This document shows positions 44,813-52,867 of a stretch of DNA of 64,000 nt, piece after piece. A model generated the notes under the pieces. The model saw only the letters and a list, made by a program, of their open reading frames with translations. It was not told where the DNA came from and did not search any database. This DNA comes from Sphingomonas phyllosphaerae (GTDB lineage Bacteria > Pseudomonadota > Alphaproteobacteria > Sphingomonadales > Sphingomonadaceae): assembly GCA_036946405.1 (NCBI GenBank), contig JAQIJC010000001.1, forward strand, positions 57,501 to 121,500, in the 5' to 3' direction. The position numbers and the translations under genes were made by a program. Each line of letters begins with the position of its first letter. Positions within the stretch are counted from its first letter, which is position 1.

Positions 44813-45202
44813 TTACGCCGCCACCTTCTCGTCGAAGCTGCGGCGCGCCTCCTCGACGTGCGGCATGTTCTCGATCGTCCAGCGGTACAGCGCCTTGAAC
44901 GGCTGGTGCAGTGAGCGGCCCAGCGGCGTAATCGCATATTCGACCGCGACCGGCGACGCCGGGATCACGCGCCGCGACACCATGCCGTTGCGCTCCAACC
45001 GGCGCAGGCATTGCGTCAGCGCCTTTTGCGTCACGCCCTCCAGATGGCGGCGGATCGCGTTGAAGCGCATCGGCCCGGCGTCCAGTACGGTGAGCACCAT
45101 CATCGACCATTTGTCCGCGATCTGGTCGAGCAGCGCGCGGCTCGGGCAATCGACCGAGAAATGCTGGCAGACGTGCGGCGGCGTGAGCGTGGCGGTTTCC
45201 AT
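44813..45202 (-). CDS. HxlR-family transcriptional regulator
   Basis: A 129-residue winged-helix protein. HxlR landmarks are CPSRALLDQIADKWSMMVLTVLDAGPMRFNAIRRHLEGVTQKALTQCLRRLERNGMVSR and VEYAITPLGRSL. Three cysteines (HVCQHF, DCPSR and QCLRR) could sense thiol-reactive compounds, as in YodB/HypR relatives. It is divergent from an Old Yellow Enzyme gene, a frequent partnership in which the regulator controls the reductase. Confidence 0.9.
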   Translation of the reverse strand: METATLTPPHVCQHFSVDCPSRALLDQIADKWSMMVLTVLDAGPMRFNAIRRHLEGVTQKALTQCLRRLERNGMVSRRVIPASPVAVEYAITPLGRSLHQPFKALYRWTIENMPHVEEARRSFDEKVAA

Positions 45203-45262
45203 GAGTATACCTAGTCGATCGCAGGTGCGTTATTGACCTCAGGTTTCCGATATATACCTGAA
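45203..45262. promoter_or_regulatory. Probable HxlR operator between hxlR and the OYE gene
   Basis: Two direct copies of TATACCT stand at 45206-45212 and 45253-45259. TCAGGT (45239-45244) and ACCTGA (45256-45261) form an inverted repeat with an 11-bp spacer. The first TATACCT overlaps a TATACT box on the minus strand just before the hxlR ATG. This AT-rich patch is unlike the surroundings. Binding by HxlR is inferred. Confidence 0.5.
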
Positions 45263-45292
45263 GGGCCGCAATCACAAGAAAAGGCGCCGTGG

Positions 45293-46417
45293 ATGTCCTC
45301 CGCTTCGGTCGATACGTTGTTCCGTCCGTTCTCGCTCGGCTCGCTCGAGCTGCCCAACCGCATCGTCATGGCGCCGATGACGCGCACGATGGCGCCGGGC
45401 GGCGTGGTCGGCGAGGCGAACGCCGCTTATTACCGCCGGCGCGCCGAGGGTGGCGTCGGGCTGATCCTGTCCGAGGGCACGGTGATCGACCGGCCGTCGT
45501 CGCGTAACCATCCGGGGATCCCGTTCTTCCACGGCGACGCTGCGCTGGCGGGCTGGAAGGGCGTGATCGACGCGGTGCACGCGGCAGGCGGCAAGATGGG
45601 GCCGCAGATCTGGCACACCGGCGCGACCAGCGGCCCGCCTGCGGGGGACTGGGCGCCGCCGCAGCCGGTCGAGAGCCCGTCGGGCTATAACGCGCCCTCG
45701 GAAGCGCGCGGGCAGGCGATGAGCGACGAGGACGTCGCCGACACGATCGCCGCCTTCGCGCGCGCGGCCGCCGAGGCTAAGGCGCTCGGCTTCGACACGG
45801 TCGAGATCCACGGCGCGCACGGTTACCTGATCGACCAGTTCTTCTGGGGCGGCACCAACCAGCGCAACGACAATTACGGCGGCGCGACGATCCGCGAGCG
45901 GTCGCGGTTCGCGGGCGAGGTGGTCAAGGCGGTGCGCGCGGCGGTCGGACCCGACATGCCGGTGATCCTGCGCGTCAGCCAGTGGAAGCAGCAGGATTAT
46001 CGCGCGCGGCTCGCCGAGACGCCGGAGGCGATGACCGATTGGCTGCTGCCGCTGGTCGAGGCGGGCGCGAACGTGCTGCATTGCTCGCAGCGGCGCTTCT
46101 GGGAGCCGGAGTTCCCCGAGCTGGACGGCGAGCAGGGCCTCAATTTCGCAGGCTGGGCCAAGAAGCTGACCGGCGCGACGACGATCAGCGTCGGTTCGGT
46201 CGGGCTGTCGGGTGAGTTCCTCGCGGCGTTCGGCGGCGAAGGGTCGACCAGCACCGATCTCGACCGGCTGGTGGCACGGATGGAGCGCGACGAATTCGAC
46301 CTGATCGCGGTCGGGCGCGCGCTGATCAGCGACCCGGAATGGGTGGCGAAGGTGCGCGCGGGCGACGCGGCGGGGCTGAAGGGCTTCGAGGCGAGCGCGC
46401 TGGCCGAGCTGGTGTGA
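45293..46417 (+). CDS. Old Yellow Enzyme family alkene reductase
   Basis: A 374-residue FMN-dependent NAD(P)H oxidoreductase (NemA/OYE type) that reduces activated C=C bonds or nitro groups of electrophiles. Family marks: LFRPFSLGSLELPNRIVMAPMTR, QIWHTGA, VEIHGAHGYLIDQFFWGGTNQRNDNYGG (the H-x-x-H substrate pair) and FDLIAVGRALISDPEWV. ATG 45293 has AAAAGG upstream; a TTG at 45233 in the same frame would lie inside the operator and is rejected. Confidence 0.9.
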   Translation: MSSASVDTLFRPFSLGSLELPNRIVMAPMTRTMAPGGVVGEANAAYYRRRAEGGVGLILSEGTVIDRPSSRNHPGIPFFHGDAALAGWKGVIDAVHAAGGKMGPQIWHTGATSGPPAGDWAPPQPVESPSGYNAPSEARGQAMSDEDVADTIAAFARAAAEAKALGFDTVEIHGAHGYLIDQFFWGGTNQRNDNYGGATIRERSRFAGEVVKAVRAAVGPDMPVILRVSQWKQQDYRARLAETPEAMTDWLLPLVEAGANVLHCSQRRFWEPEFPELDGEQGLNFAGWAKKLTGATTISVGSVGLSGEFLAAFGGEGSTSTDLDRLVARMERDEFDLIAVGRALISDPEWVAKVRAGDAAGLKGFEASALAELV

Positions 46418-46427
46418 TTTGGCGCGT

Positions 46428-46513
46428 CCGTCATCCCAGGCTCGATCCGGGATCCCGCTTCCTGCCTCTCTGCCAAGAAGAAGCGGGGCCCCGGATCAAG
46501 TCCGGGGCGACGG
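46428..46513. repeat. Family B palindromic repeat
   Basis: CCGTCATCCCAGGCTCGATCC and GGATCAAGTCCGGGGCGACGG form the ends, with CCCGCTTC and GAAGCGGG inside. The left arm is more diverged than in other copies. Confidence 0.82.
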
Positions 46514-46576
46514 TATAGGAAGCTGAAGACGCACCTTTTTGCCATGCCGGTGCGTAGGTGAGGTCTGGAGGATCCC

Positions 46577-46825
46577 ATGACCGACAAGCAACCGATGCAG
46601 GCCGATGGCGAGGGCACCGCGCCGCACGATCCCGATGGCAGCGGCGAGGTGGCGAGCCGGCGCGACAGCAGCGGCGAGAGCCAGGGCGGCGCCTATCCTA
46701 ACCCGCATACGGGGAAGGATGGCGGGCACTTTCAGGGCGGGCAGAGCGAGCGCGGCTATCACGGCGGGAATCAGGCCGGTGACGAGAAGGACGGGCATCA
46801 GCCAAACGCGCCCTCGACGGAGTGA
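46577..46825 (+). CDS. Small hydrophilic glycine-rich hypothetical protein
   Basis: An 82-residue protein very rich in Gly, Asp, Gln, His and Ser, with no hydrophobic segment (for example YPNPHTGKDGGHFQGGQSERG). A strong ribosome site GGAGG lies six bases before the ATG, which supports translation. The composition suggests a disordered, stress-type protein, but no family is recognised. It is bracketed by two family B palindromes. Confidence 0.7.
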   Translation: MTDKQPMQADGEGTAPHDPDGSGEVASRRDSSGESQGGAYPNPHTGKDGGHFQGGQSERGYHGGNQAGDEKDGHQPNAPSTE

Positions 46826-46833
46826 AACTCTTG

Positions 46834-46918
46834 CCGTCACCCCGGACTTGATCCGGGGTCCCGCTTCTGTCGGACCGCAGAAAAGGAAGCGGGGCCCCGG
46901 ATCAAGTCCGGGGCGACG
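46834..46918. repeat. Family B palindromic repeat
   Basis: CCGTCACCCCGGACTTGATCC and GGATCAAGTCCGGGGCGACG are the ends, with GGTCCCGCTTC and GAAGCGGGGCC inside. It lies between the convergent small gene and lipoprotein gene. Confidence 0.87.
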
Positions 46919-46927
46919 ATACTTAGG

Positions 46928-47191
46928 TCAATATCGGGCAGGCAGGCGGGGCTCCTGATACCCATCAACCTCGCAGGCTTCCGGATGCTTGCGGCACTCC
47001 TTGTCGCGACGTTCCTGTTCCTTGCGCATTTTGCGAACGTATTTCTCGTCGCGCTCCTTCGGGCTGGTCGTCATCAGGTCGGCGGTCTTGCCGACCGCCT
47101 TCACCGGCAACGTCGCGACGTTCCATGCGGTGCGCACGCATCCGCTGGTCGCCAGCAGCACCGCGCACGCCAAGATCACCTTACGCATCAT
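46928..47191 (-). CDS. Small predicted lipoprotein
   Basis: An 87-residue protein with a lipoprotein signal (MMRKVILACAVLLATSGC, lipobox ATSGC). The mature part includes TAWNVATLPVKAVGKTADLMTTSPKERDEKYVRKMRKEQERRDKEC, a basic, probably helical stretch seen in small sphingomonad lipoproteins. GGGAGG lies five bases before ATG 47191 (a second ATG follows at 47188). The function is unknown. The gene is divergent from paoA. Confidence 0.75.
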   Translation of the reverse strand: MMRKVILACAVLLATSGCVRTAWNVATLPVKAVGKTADLMTTSPKERDEKYVRKMRKEQERRDKECRKHPEACEVDGYQEPRLPARY

Positions 47192-47232
47192 ACCAGCCTC
47201 CCGCCTTCCCCGCCGCATAGCAGCGCAAAGCT

Positions 47233-47256
47233 GAACGAACCCCATGAGAATCGTTC
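47233..47256. promoter_or_regulatory. Inverted repeat upstream of paoA
   Basis: GAACGA and TCGTTC are spaced by 12 bp in the 122-bp divergent gap between the lipoprotein gene and paoA. The position would suit an operator for the aldehyde oxidoreductase operon, but arms this short could be chance. Confidence 0.25.
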
Positions 47257-47313
47257 GCACGGACCTCCCCCGATCAACTGACGTTCTTGGCGGGTAAGCG
47301 AGAGGCGGTTTCC

Positions 47314-47823
47314 ATGCATTTCACGATCAATGGCCAGTCGTTCGAGGCGGAGGTGGATGTCCGGACCTCGTTGCTCGACCTGTGCCGCGAACATCTGGGG
47401 CTGACCGGCTCCAAGAAAGGCTGCGACCATGGGCAGTGCGGCGCGTGCACGATGCTGGTCAACGGGCGGCGGATCAATTCCTGCCTGACGCTGGCGGTGA
47501 TGCATCAGGACGACGAGATCGTGACGATCGAGGGGCTGGGCACGCCGGAGAACCTCCATCCGTTGCAGTCCGCATTCGTGCGGCACGACGGCTATCAATG
47601 CGGCTATTGCACGCCGGGGCAGATCTGTTCGGCGGTCGGGATGCTCGACGAGGTCAAGAAGGGCTGGCCGAGCCATGCCTCCGCCGACCTGACCAGCGCC
47701 GAACTCGACAATGCCGAGATCAGCGAGCGGATGAGCGGCAATATCTGCCGCTGTGCCGCCTATCCCAACATCGTCGACGCGATCCGTGAAGTCGCCGACG
47801 CCAGCGCGAAGGTGGACGCATGA
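47314..47823 (+). CDS. paoA: Aldehyde oxidoreductase, 2Fe-2S subunit (PaoA-like)
   Basis: A 169-residue iron-sulfur subunit of a xanthine oxidase family molybdoenzyme. The plant-type cluster ligands are C37, C42, C45 and C57 (GCDHGQCGACT...SC); the second cluster uses C96, C99, C145 and C147 (CGYCTPGQ, GNICRCAAYPN). ATG 47314 has GAGAGGCGG upstream. Unlike E. coli PaoA, it has no twin-arginine signal, so the enzyme should be cytoplasmic. The gene overlaps the next by four bases. Confidence 0.9.
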   Translation: MHFTINGQSFEAEVDVRTSLLDLCREHLGLTGSKKGCDHGQCGACTMLVNGRRINSCLTLAVMHQDDEIVTIEGLGTPENLHPLQSAFVRHDGYQCGYCTPGQICSAVGMLDEVKKGWPSHASADLTSAELDNAEISERMSGNICRCAAYPNIVDAIREVADASAKVDA

Positions 47824-48785
47824 AGACCTTCGACTATGCGCGCGCCGACAGCGTCGCGGACGCGACGCGCGCGGGAGGGCGGTTCATCGCCGGCGGTACC
47901 AACCTGCTCGACCTGATGAAATTGCAGGTCGAGACGCCGGACAAGCTGGTCGACATCAGCCGGCTCGATCTCGACACGATCGAGGAACGCGAGGATGGCG
48001 GGCTGACGATCGGTGCGTTGGTGCCGAACAGCGACCTTGCCGCGGACCCGCGCGTGATCGCGAAGTATGAGGTGCTGAGCCGCGCATTGCTGGCCGGCGC
48101 GTCGGGGCAGTTGCGCAACAAGGCGACGACCGGCGGCAATCTGCTCCAACGGACGCGCTGCTATTATTTCTACGACACCGCGGCGGGGTGCAACAAACGC
48201 CAGCCGGGCAGCGGGTGCGAGGCGATCGGCGGGTTCAACCGCATCCATGCGATCCTCGGCACCAGCGATCAATGTATCGCGACGCACCCCGGCGACATGC
48301 CGGTGGCGATGCGTGCGCTGGATGCAGTGATCGTCACGCAGAAGGCGGACGGCGACAAGCGCCGCGTACCGATCGGCGACTTCTACCAGTTGCCCGGCGA
48401 CACGCCGCACATCGAGAATGTACTGGAAGCGGGTGAACTCATCACGCATGTCGAACTGCCCGCACCGACCGGCGGGCGGCACCTGTACCGCAAGGTGCGC
48501 GACCGTGCGTCCTATGCATTCGCGTTGTTCTCGGTCGCGGCGGTCGTGACGGTCGAGGATGGCGTCATCACCGAGGCGGCGCTGGCGTTCGGTGGCGTCG
48601 CGCACATGCCGTGGCGAAACCCGGCGGTCGAGGCGGCGCTGGTCGGCGAGGCCCCCTCCGACGACGCCTTCAACGCCGCGGCCGATGCGTTGCTCGACGG
48701 CGCGAAGGGCTTCGGCACCAATGACTTCAAGATCCCGCTGGCGCGGCGCACGTTGATCGCCAGCCTGCGCGAGGTGACGCAATGA
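47820..48785 (+). CDS. paoB: Aldehyde oxidoreductase, FAD-binding subunit with extra 4Fe-4S cluster (PaoB-like)
   Basis: A 321-residue CoxM-type flavin subunit. FIAGGTNLLDLMK and RNKATTGGNLLQRTRC are the FAD-binding segments. Cysteines C114, C124, C133 and C152 lie in an insertion of about 40 residues typical of PaoB, where they hold an additional 4Fe-4S cluster. This insertion separates PaoB from ordinary xanthine dehydrogenase FAD subunits and supports the aldehyde oxidoreductase assignment. Confidence 0.9.
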   Translation: MKTFDYARADSVADATRAGGRFIAGGTNLLDLMKLQVETPDKLVDISRLDLDTIEEREDGGLTIGALVPNSDLAADPRVIAKYEVLSRALLAGASGQLRNKATTGGNLLQRTRCYYFYDTAAGCNKRQPGSGCEAIGGFNRIHAILGTSDQCIATHPGDMPVAMRALDAVIVTQKADGDKRRVPIGDFYQLPGDTPHIENVLEAGELITHVELPAPTGGRHLYRKVRDRASYAFALFSVAAVVTVEDGVITEAALAFGGVAHMPWRNPAVEAALVGEAPSDDAFNAAADALLDGAKGFGTNDFKIPLARRTLIASLREVTQ

Positions 48786-51031
48786 CACTGATCGACAAGG
48801 TGCTCGGGCGCGAGGATACGCGCAGCCTGACGATGAACGCGCCGCATCCGCACAGCTGGCTCGACGCGGGTACGCAAGGCGTGATCGGCAAGCCGCTCGA
48901 CCGCGTCGAGGGGCCGCTGAAGGTGTCGGGCCAGGCGACCTATGCCGCCGAATATCCCGCCGAGCGGCTGAGCTATGGCGTGCTGGTGCGCGCGCCATTC
49001 GGGTCGGGGAAGATCACCGACGTGGTCGCCGACGCGGCGCGCAGCCTGCCCGGCGTGATCGACGTCATCACCGATTACCCCAGCTTCATCCGCAATCCGC
49101 AGCAGGGCGGCGAGAAGAAGGCGCCGACGCAGGGGGTCGAGAAGGTCGATTATCACGGCGAGATCGTTGCGATCGTCGTCGCCGAGACGTTCGAGGCGGC
49201 GCGCGACGCGGCGGCGCAGGTCGAGGTGACCTACGAGCCGCGCGAGGGCCATTACGTCTTCGCCGCACATCGCGATCAGGCGGACCGGCCGCCCCCTGAC
49301 CAGATCCCTCCGCATATGGCGAAGGGAGATCTCGACACAGCGATGGCGGAGGCGGCGTTCACGATCGACGCAACCTATACCACGCCGAGCCAGAATTCGG
49401 CGGCGATGGAGCCGCATGCCTCGATCGCCGAGTGGCAGGACGGCACTTTGGTTCTGCACGGCAGCTACCAGATGGTCGCCTCCGACCAGATGCAGCTCGC
49501 CGCGGCGCTGGGGGTCGGCAAGGACAAGGTGCGGATCATCTCGCGCTATGTCGGCGGCGGGTTCGGGTCGAAGCTCGGGATCGCGCCCGAAAGCGTCGCG
49601 GCGGCGATCGCGGCCAAGCGGCTCGACCGGCCGGTGAAGGTCGCGATGGCGCGCCAGCAGGTGTTCGACGCCACCGTCCGCCGCTCGAACACCGAGCAAC
49701 GCATCCGGCTGGCGGCGGACGCGCATGGCAAGCTGACCGGGCTTGGGCATGAGACGCTGGCCAGCAATCTGCCCGGCGAGGATTATTTCGAGCCGGCCGG
49801 GATCGGCACGCAATTCGCCTATGCCGCCGAGAACCGGCTGATCGACCACAAATTGGTGCGGCTCAACTGGCTGTTGTCGGGGTCGATGCGCGCGCCGGGC
49901 GAGGCGGTTGGGATGCTGGCGCTGGAAGCGGCGATGGACGAGCTGGCGTACAAGGTCGGCATCGACCCGATCGAATTGCGCCGCCGCAACGAGCCGGCGA
50001 TCGATCCGACCGAGGACGTGCCCTTCTCGACGCGGCAGCTGATCCCGTGTCTCGACAAGGGCGCGGCATTGTTCGGCTGGTCGGACCGCAAGGCCGTGCC
50101 GGCGAGCGATCGGCGCGGCGAGTGGCTGCACGGCGTCGGCGTCGCGGCGGCGGTGCGCTCGAACATGCTCCAGAAGTCGTCGGCAAGCGTCGAACTGGCC
50201 AGCGACGGGCGCGCGATCGTGTCGACCGACATGACCGATATCGGAACGGGCACCTATACGATCCTCGCGCAGATCGCGGCGGAAACGCTGGGGCTGCCGT
50301 TGGAGCGCGTCACTGTCCAGCTCGGCGATGGAGCCGCTCCGCCCTCGGCGGGGTCAGGCGGGTCGTGGGGCGCAGGATCGTCGGGGTCTTCGGTGTATCT
50401 GGCCTGCGAGGGGCTGCGCGAGAAGCTGGCCAGGGCGATGGGTGTCGAAGTCGACGCGATGACGCTCAAGGACGGGCGCGCGATTGCCGAGAACCGCGCG
50501 GTCGAGATCGGCGAACTTGTCGGGGACGGCATGTCCGTCACCGGCACGATCGCGCCGGGCAAGCAGGAGAAGCTTCACCGCCAGGCCAGCTATGGCGCGC
50601 ATTTCGCCGAGGTGAAGGTGAACGTGACCACCGGCGAGGTACGGGTCGAGCGGATGCTCGGCGTGTTCTCGGCGGGGCGGATCCTCAACGCGAAGACCGC
50701 ACGCTCGCAATGCCTTGGCGGGATGACGTTCGGGATCGGCGCCGCGCTGACCGAGGAGCTGGTCCACGATCCGCGCAACGGCAAGGTCGTGAACCGCGAT
50801 CTCGCCGAATATCACGTGCCGGTGAACGCCGACATTCCGCAGATCGAGGTCGCGTTCCTCGACGAGCGCGACGTGCACGCCAACCCGATCCACGCCAAGG
50901 GGATCGGCGAGCTGGGCATCTCGGGCGCGGGCGCGGCGATCGCCAATGCGATCTATCATGCGACCGGGGTGCGGGTGCGCGACTATCCGATCACCTGCGA
51001 CAAGTTGCTGGCGGAGCTGCCGGCGGTTTGA
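48782..51031 (+). CDS. paoC: Aldehyde oxidoreductase, molybdenum cofactor-binding subunit (PaoC-like)
   Basis: A 749-residue large subunit. GPLKVSGQATYAAEYP near the start, YVGGGFGSKLG around residue 260, and SMRAPGEAVGMLALEAAMDELA are cofactor and substrate segments. The catalytic glutamate is E710 in KGIGELGISGAGAAIANA. It completes a PaoABC-type enzyme that oxidises aromatic and other aldehydes to acids; the exact substrate range is not predictable. It overlaps paoB by four bases. Confidence 0.9.
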   Translation: MTLIDKVLGREDTRSLTMNAPHPHSWLDAGTQGVIGKPLDRVEGPLKVSGQATYAAEYPAERLSYGVLVRAPFGSGKITDVVADAARSLPGVIDVITDYPSFIRNPQQGGEKKAPTQGVEKVDYHGEIVAIVVAETFEAARDAAAQVEVTYEPREGHYVFAAHRDQADRPPPDQIPPHMAKGDLDTAMAEAAFTIDATYTTPSQNSAAMEPHASIAEWQDGTLVLHGSYQMVASDQMQLAAALGVGKDKVRIISRYVGGGFGSKLGIAPESVAAAIAAKRLDRPVKVAMARQQVFDATVRRSNTEQRIRLAADAHGKLTGLGHETLASNLPGEDYFEPAGIGTQFAYAAENRLIDHKLVRLNWLLSGSMRAPGEAVGMLALEAAMDELAYKVGIDPIELRRRNEPAIDPTEDVPFSTRQLIPCLDKGAALFGWSDRKAVPASDRRGEWLHGVGVAAAVRSNMLQKSSASVELASDGRAIVSTDMTDIGTGTYTILAQIAAETLGLPLERVTVQLGDGAAPPSAGSGGSWGAGSSGSSVYLACEGLREKLARAMGVEVDAMTLKDGRAIAENRAVEIGELVGDGMSVTGTIAPGKQEKLHRQASYGAHFAEVKVNVTTGEVRVERMLGVFSAGRILNAKTARSQCLGGMTFGIGAALTEELVHDPRNGKVVNRDLAEYHVPVNADIPQIEVAFLDERDVHANPIHAKGIGELGISGAGAAIANAIYHATGVRVRDYPITCDKLLAELPAV

Positions 51032-51050
51032 GGATTAGTGGGCCGTCGTT

Positions 51051-51137
51051 CGTCGCCCCGGACTTGATCCGGGGCTTCGCTTCTTTCTTGCGGCGGATAA
51101 GAAGAAGCGGGATCCCGGATCAAGTCCGGGATGACGG
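51051..51137. repeat. Family B palindromic repeat
   Basis: CGTCGCCCCGGACTTGATCC and GGATCAAGTCCGGGATGACGG are the ends; CGCTTCTTTCTT and AAGAAGAAGCG pair inside. It separates paoC from its maturation gene and may reduce downstream expression. Confidence 0.85.
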
Positions 51138-51197
51138 GGGAGTTGGGCAAGCATAGCGCGTGGAACCCGCACCGACGTAATTCCTTGAAAGAACCTA

Positions 51198-52121
51198 ATG
51201 GCCGACAATGACTCCGTCCTCGCCGCCGCTGCCGCCTGGAAGGGCGAGCCGCTGGCGCTCGCCACCGTCGTCTCGACATGGGGCTCGGCGCCGCGGCCGC
51301 GCGGGAGCCATATGCTCGTCCATGCCGATGGGCGGTTCGAGGGCTCGGTATCGGGCGGGTGCGTCGAGGGCGACATCCTCGACACCGCCGCGCAGGTGAT
51401 CGCGGGCGCGCCGTTCGCGGTGAAGACATATGGCGTCGCCGACGATAGCGCATGGCAGGCCGGGCTGCCGTGCGGCGGCGAGATTTCGGTGATGGTCCAG
51501 CCGGTCAGCGCCGATGGCTTCGATCCCGAATTGTTCGATCGCATCGCCGCGGCGCGCGCGGCGGGCGAGTCGCTGACCGTCACCACCGACCTGTCCACCG
51601 GTCACGCCGACCTGCGCCCGCAGGAGACGGGGGAGGTGTTCGTCAACCGCTACGACCCGCCGCGCCGGCTGCTGATCGTCGGCGCGGTGCAAATCGCGCA
51701 AAGCCTCGCCGCGCTCGCGACGACGCTGGGGATCGAGGTGGTGGTGATCGATCCGCGCGGCCGGTTCCTGACCGAGGAGCGCTTTCCGGGTGTGACGCTC
51801 GACGATCGCTGGCCCGACGAGGCGGTGGCGGCGTGGAAGCCGGGGCGTGCGACCGCGGTCGTGACGCTGAGCCATGACATCAAGATCGACGATCCCGCAC
51901 TGCTCGCCGCGCTGGCGAGCGACGCCGCTTACGTCGGCGCGCTGGGCAGCCGCCGCAGCCACGCCGCGCGGCGGGAGCGACTGGCGGCGTCGGGCGTTGA
52001 CCCGGATCAACTCGACCGCATCGATGGCCCGGTGGGCATCGACATCGGCGCGATCGGCCCGGCGGAAATCGCATTGTCGATCGCCGCCGCCATGGTGGGA
52101 GCGTTTCATGATCGCCGTTGA
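51198..52121 (+). CDS. xdhC: XdhC/PaoD-like molybdoenzyme maturation factor
   Basis: A 307-residue protein with an N-terminal XdhC/CoxI domain (LATVVSTWGSAPRPRGSHMLV, VSGGCVEGDI) and a C-terminal Rossmann domain (RRLLIVGAVQIAQSLAALA, VVVIDPRGRFLTEERFP, YVGALGSRRSHAARRERL, then IGPAEIALSIAAAMV). XdhC proteins hold the finished cofactor and insert it into the large subunit. The glycine of the usual GAGHVA motif is partly changed to GAVQIA. It overlaps the next gene by 14 bases. Confidence 0.88.
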   Translation: MADNDSVLAAAAAWKGEPLALATVVSTWGSAPRPRGSHMLVHADGRFEGSVSGGCVEGDILDTAAQVIAGAPFAVKTYGVADDSAWQAGLPCGGEISVMVQPVSADGFDPELFDRIAAARAAGESLTVTTDLSTGHADLRPQETGEVFVNRYDPPRRLLIVGAVQIAQSLAALATTLGIEVVVIDPRGRFLTEERFPGVTLDDRWPDEAVAAWKPGRATAVVTLSHDIKIDDPALLAALASDAAYVGALGSRRSHAARRERLAASGVDPDQLDRIDGPVGIDIGAIGPAEIALSIAAAMVGAFHDRR

Positions 52122-52779
52122 AGACACCGTGCTGATCCTGCTGGCCGCCGGCCGTTCCGACCGGTTCGGCGCGGGCAACAAGCTGGATGAGCAGTTCCTC
52201 GCCCGTCCGCTGGGGCTGCATGTCGCGGTCGCGCTGGAGGACATGCCGTTTCGCGAGCGGCTGGTGGTCGTCGATGGCTGCACCATCGATTATGCCGCGC
52301 ATCATTTCAGCGTGCTGCACAATGAAGTGCCGGATCGTGACATGGCATCATCGGTGCGGATGGGGGTGGATTGCGCGCGCGCGCACGATGCGGCGGCGGT
52401 GCTGATCGCGCTGGCCGACATGCCGCGCGTGACGGCCGCGCACATCTACCGCCTGTTCGACGCGGCCGCTGATCTGGATGGTCAGGCGGTGGTGGCGTCG
52501 AGCGACGGGACGACGCCGCGCCCGCCGGTGCTGTTCGGACGCGACCGGTTCGAGGAAGTGCTGGCGATCACCGGCGATCAGGGCGCACGCGACCTGATCC
52601 AGTCGGGGCGGCATGTCGTCGCCAACGCCGCCGAGCTGATCGATGTTGACACGCGCGAGGATCTGGAGCGGTTGCGCGAACTGGTCCATGCGCCGGAAGC
52701 GTTGATGCGCCCCGATTCCCACCTGCTGCGTGCAGGGTCGAGCGAGGAACGTCAGGCGGCGATCGACAGCCTCGGCTGA
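52108..52779 (+). CDS. MocA-like molybdenum cofactor nucleotidyltransferase
   Basis: A 223-residue NTP-transferase. The signature VLILLAAGRSDRFGAGNKL is at residues 8-26 and the metal site is IALADMPRVTAAHIY. PPVLFGRDRFEEVLAITGDQGARDLI completes the MobA/MocA pattern. MocA adds CMP to molybdopterin, giving the cytosine dinucleotide cofactor used by PaoC-type enzymes, which fits its position after paoABC-xdhC. A guanylyl-specific MobA is less likely. Confidence 0.85.
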   Translation: MIAVEDTVLILLAAGRSDRFGAGNKLDEQFLARPLGLHVAVALEDMPFRERLVVVDGCTIDYAAHHFSVLHNEVPDRDMASSVRMGVDCARAHDAAAVLIALADMPRVTAAHIYRLFDAAADLDGQAVVASSDGTTPRPPVLFGRDRFEEVLAITGDQGARDLIQSGRHVVANAAELIDVDTREDLERLRELVHAPEALMRPDSHLLRAGSSEERQAAIDSLG

Positions 52780-52867
52780 CACATGCGTCAACCTCTTTAC
52801 CGAAGTTTACCGCAGTTTTACAGTTTGCCGTTCACGACCCATTCCTGGTGCAAACGGCAGACGTTCG

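Noticed and set aside
45233..45292. Longer TTG start for the Old Yellow Enzyme gene
   Set aside because: It would place 20 codons across the probable operator; ATG 45293 gives the normal family beginning.
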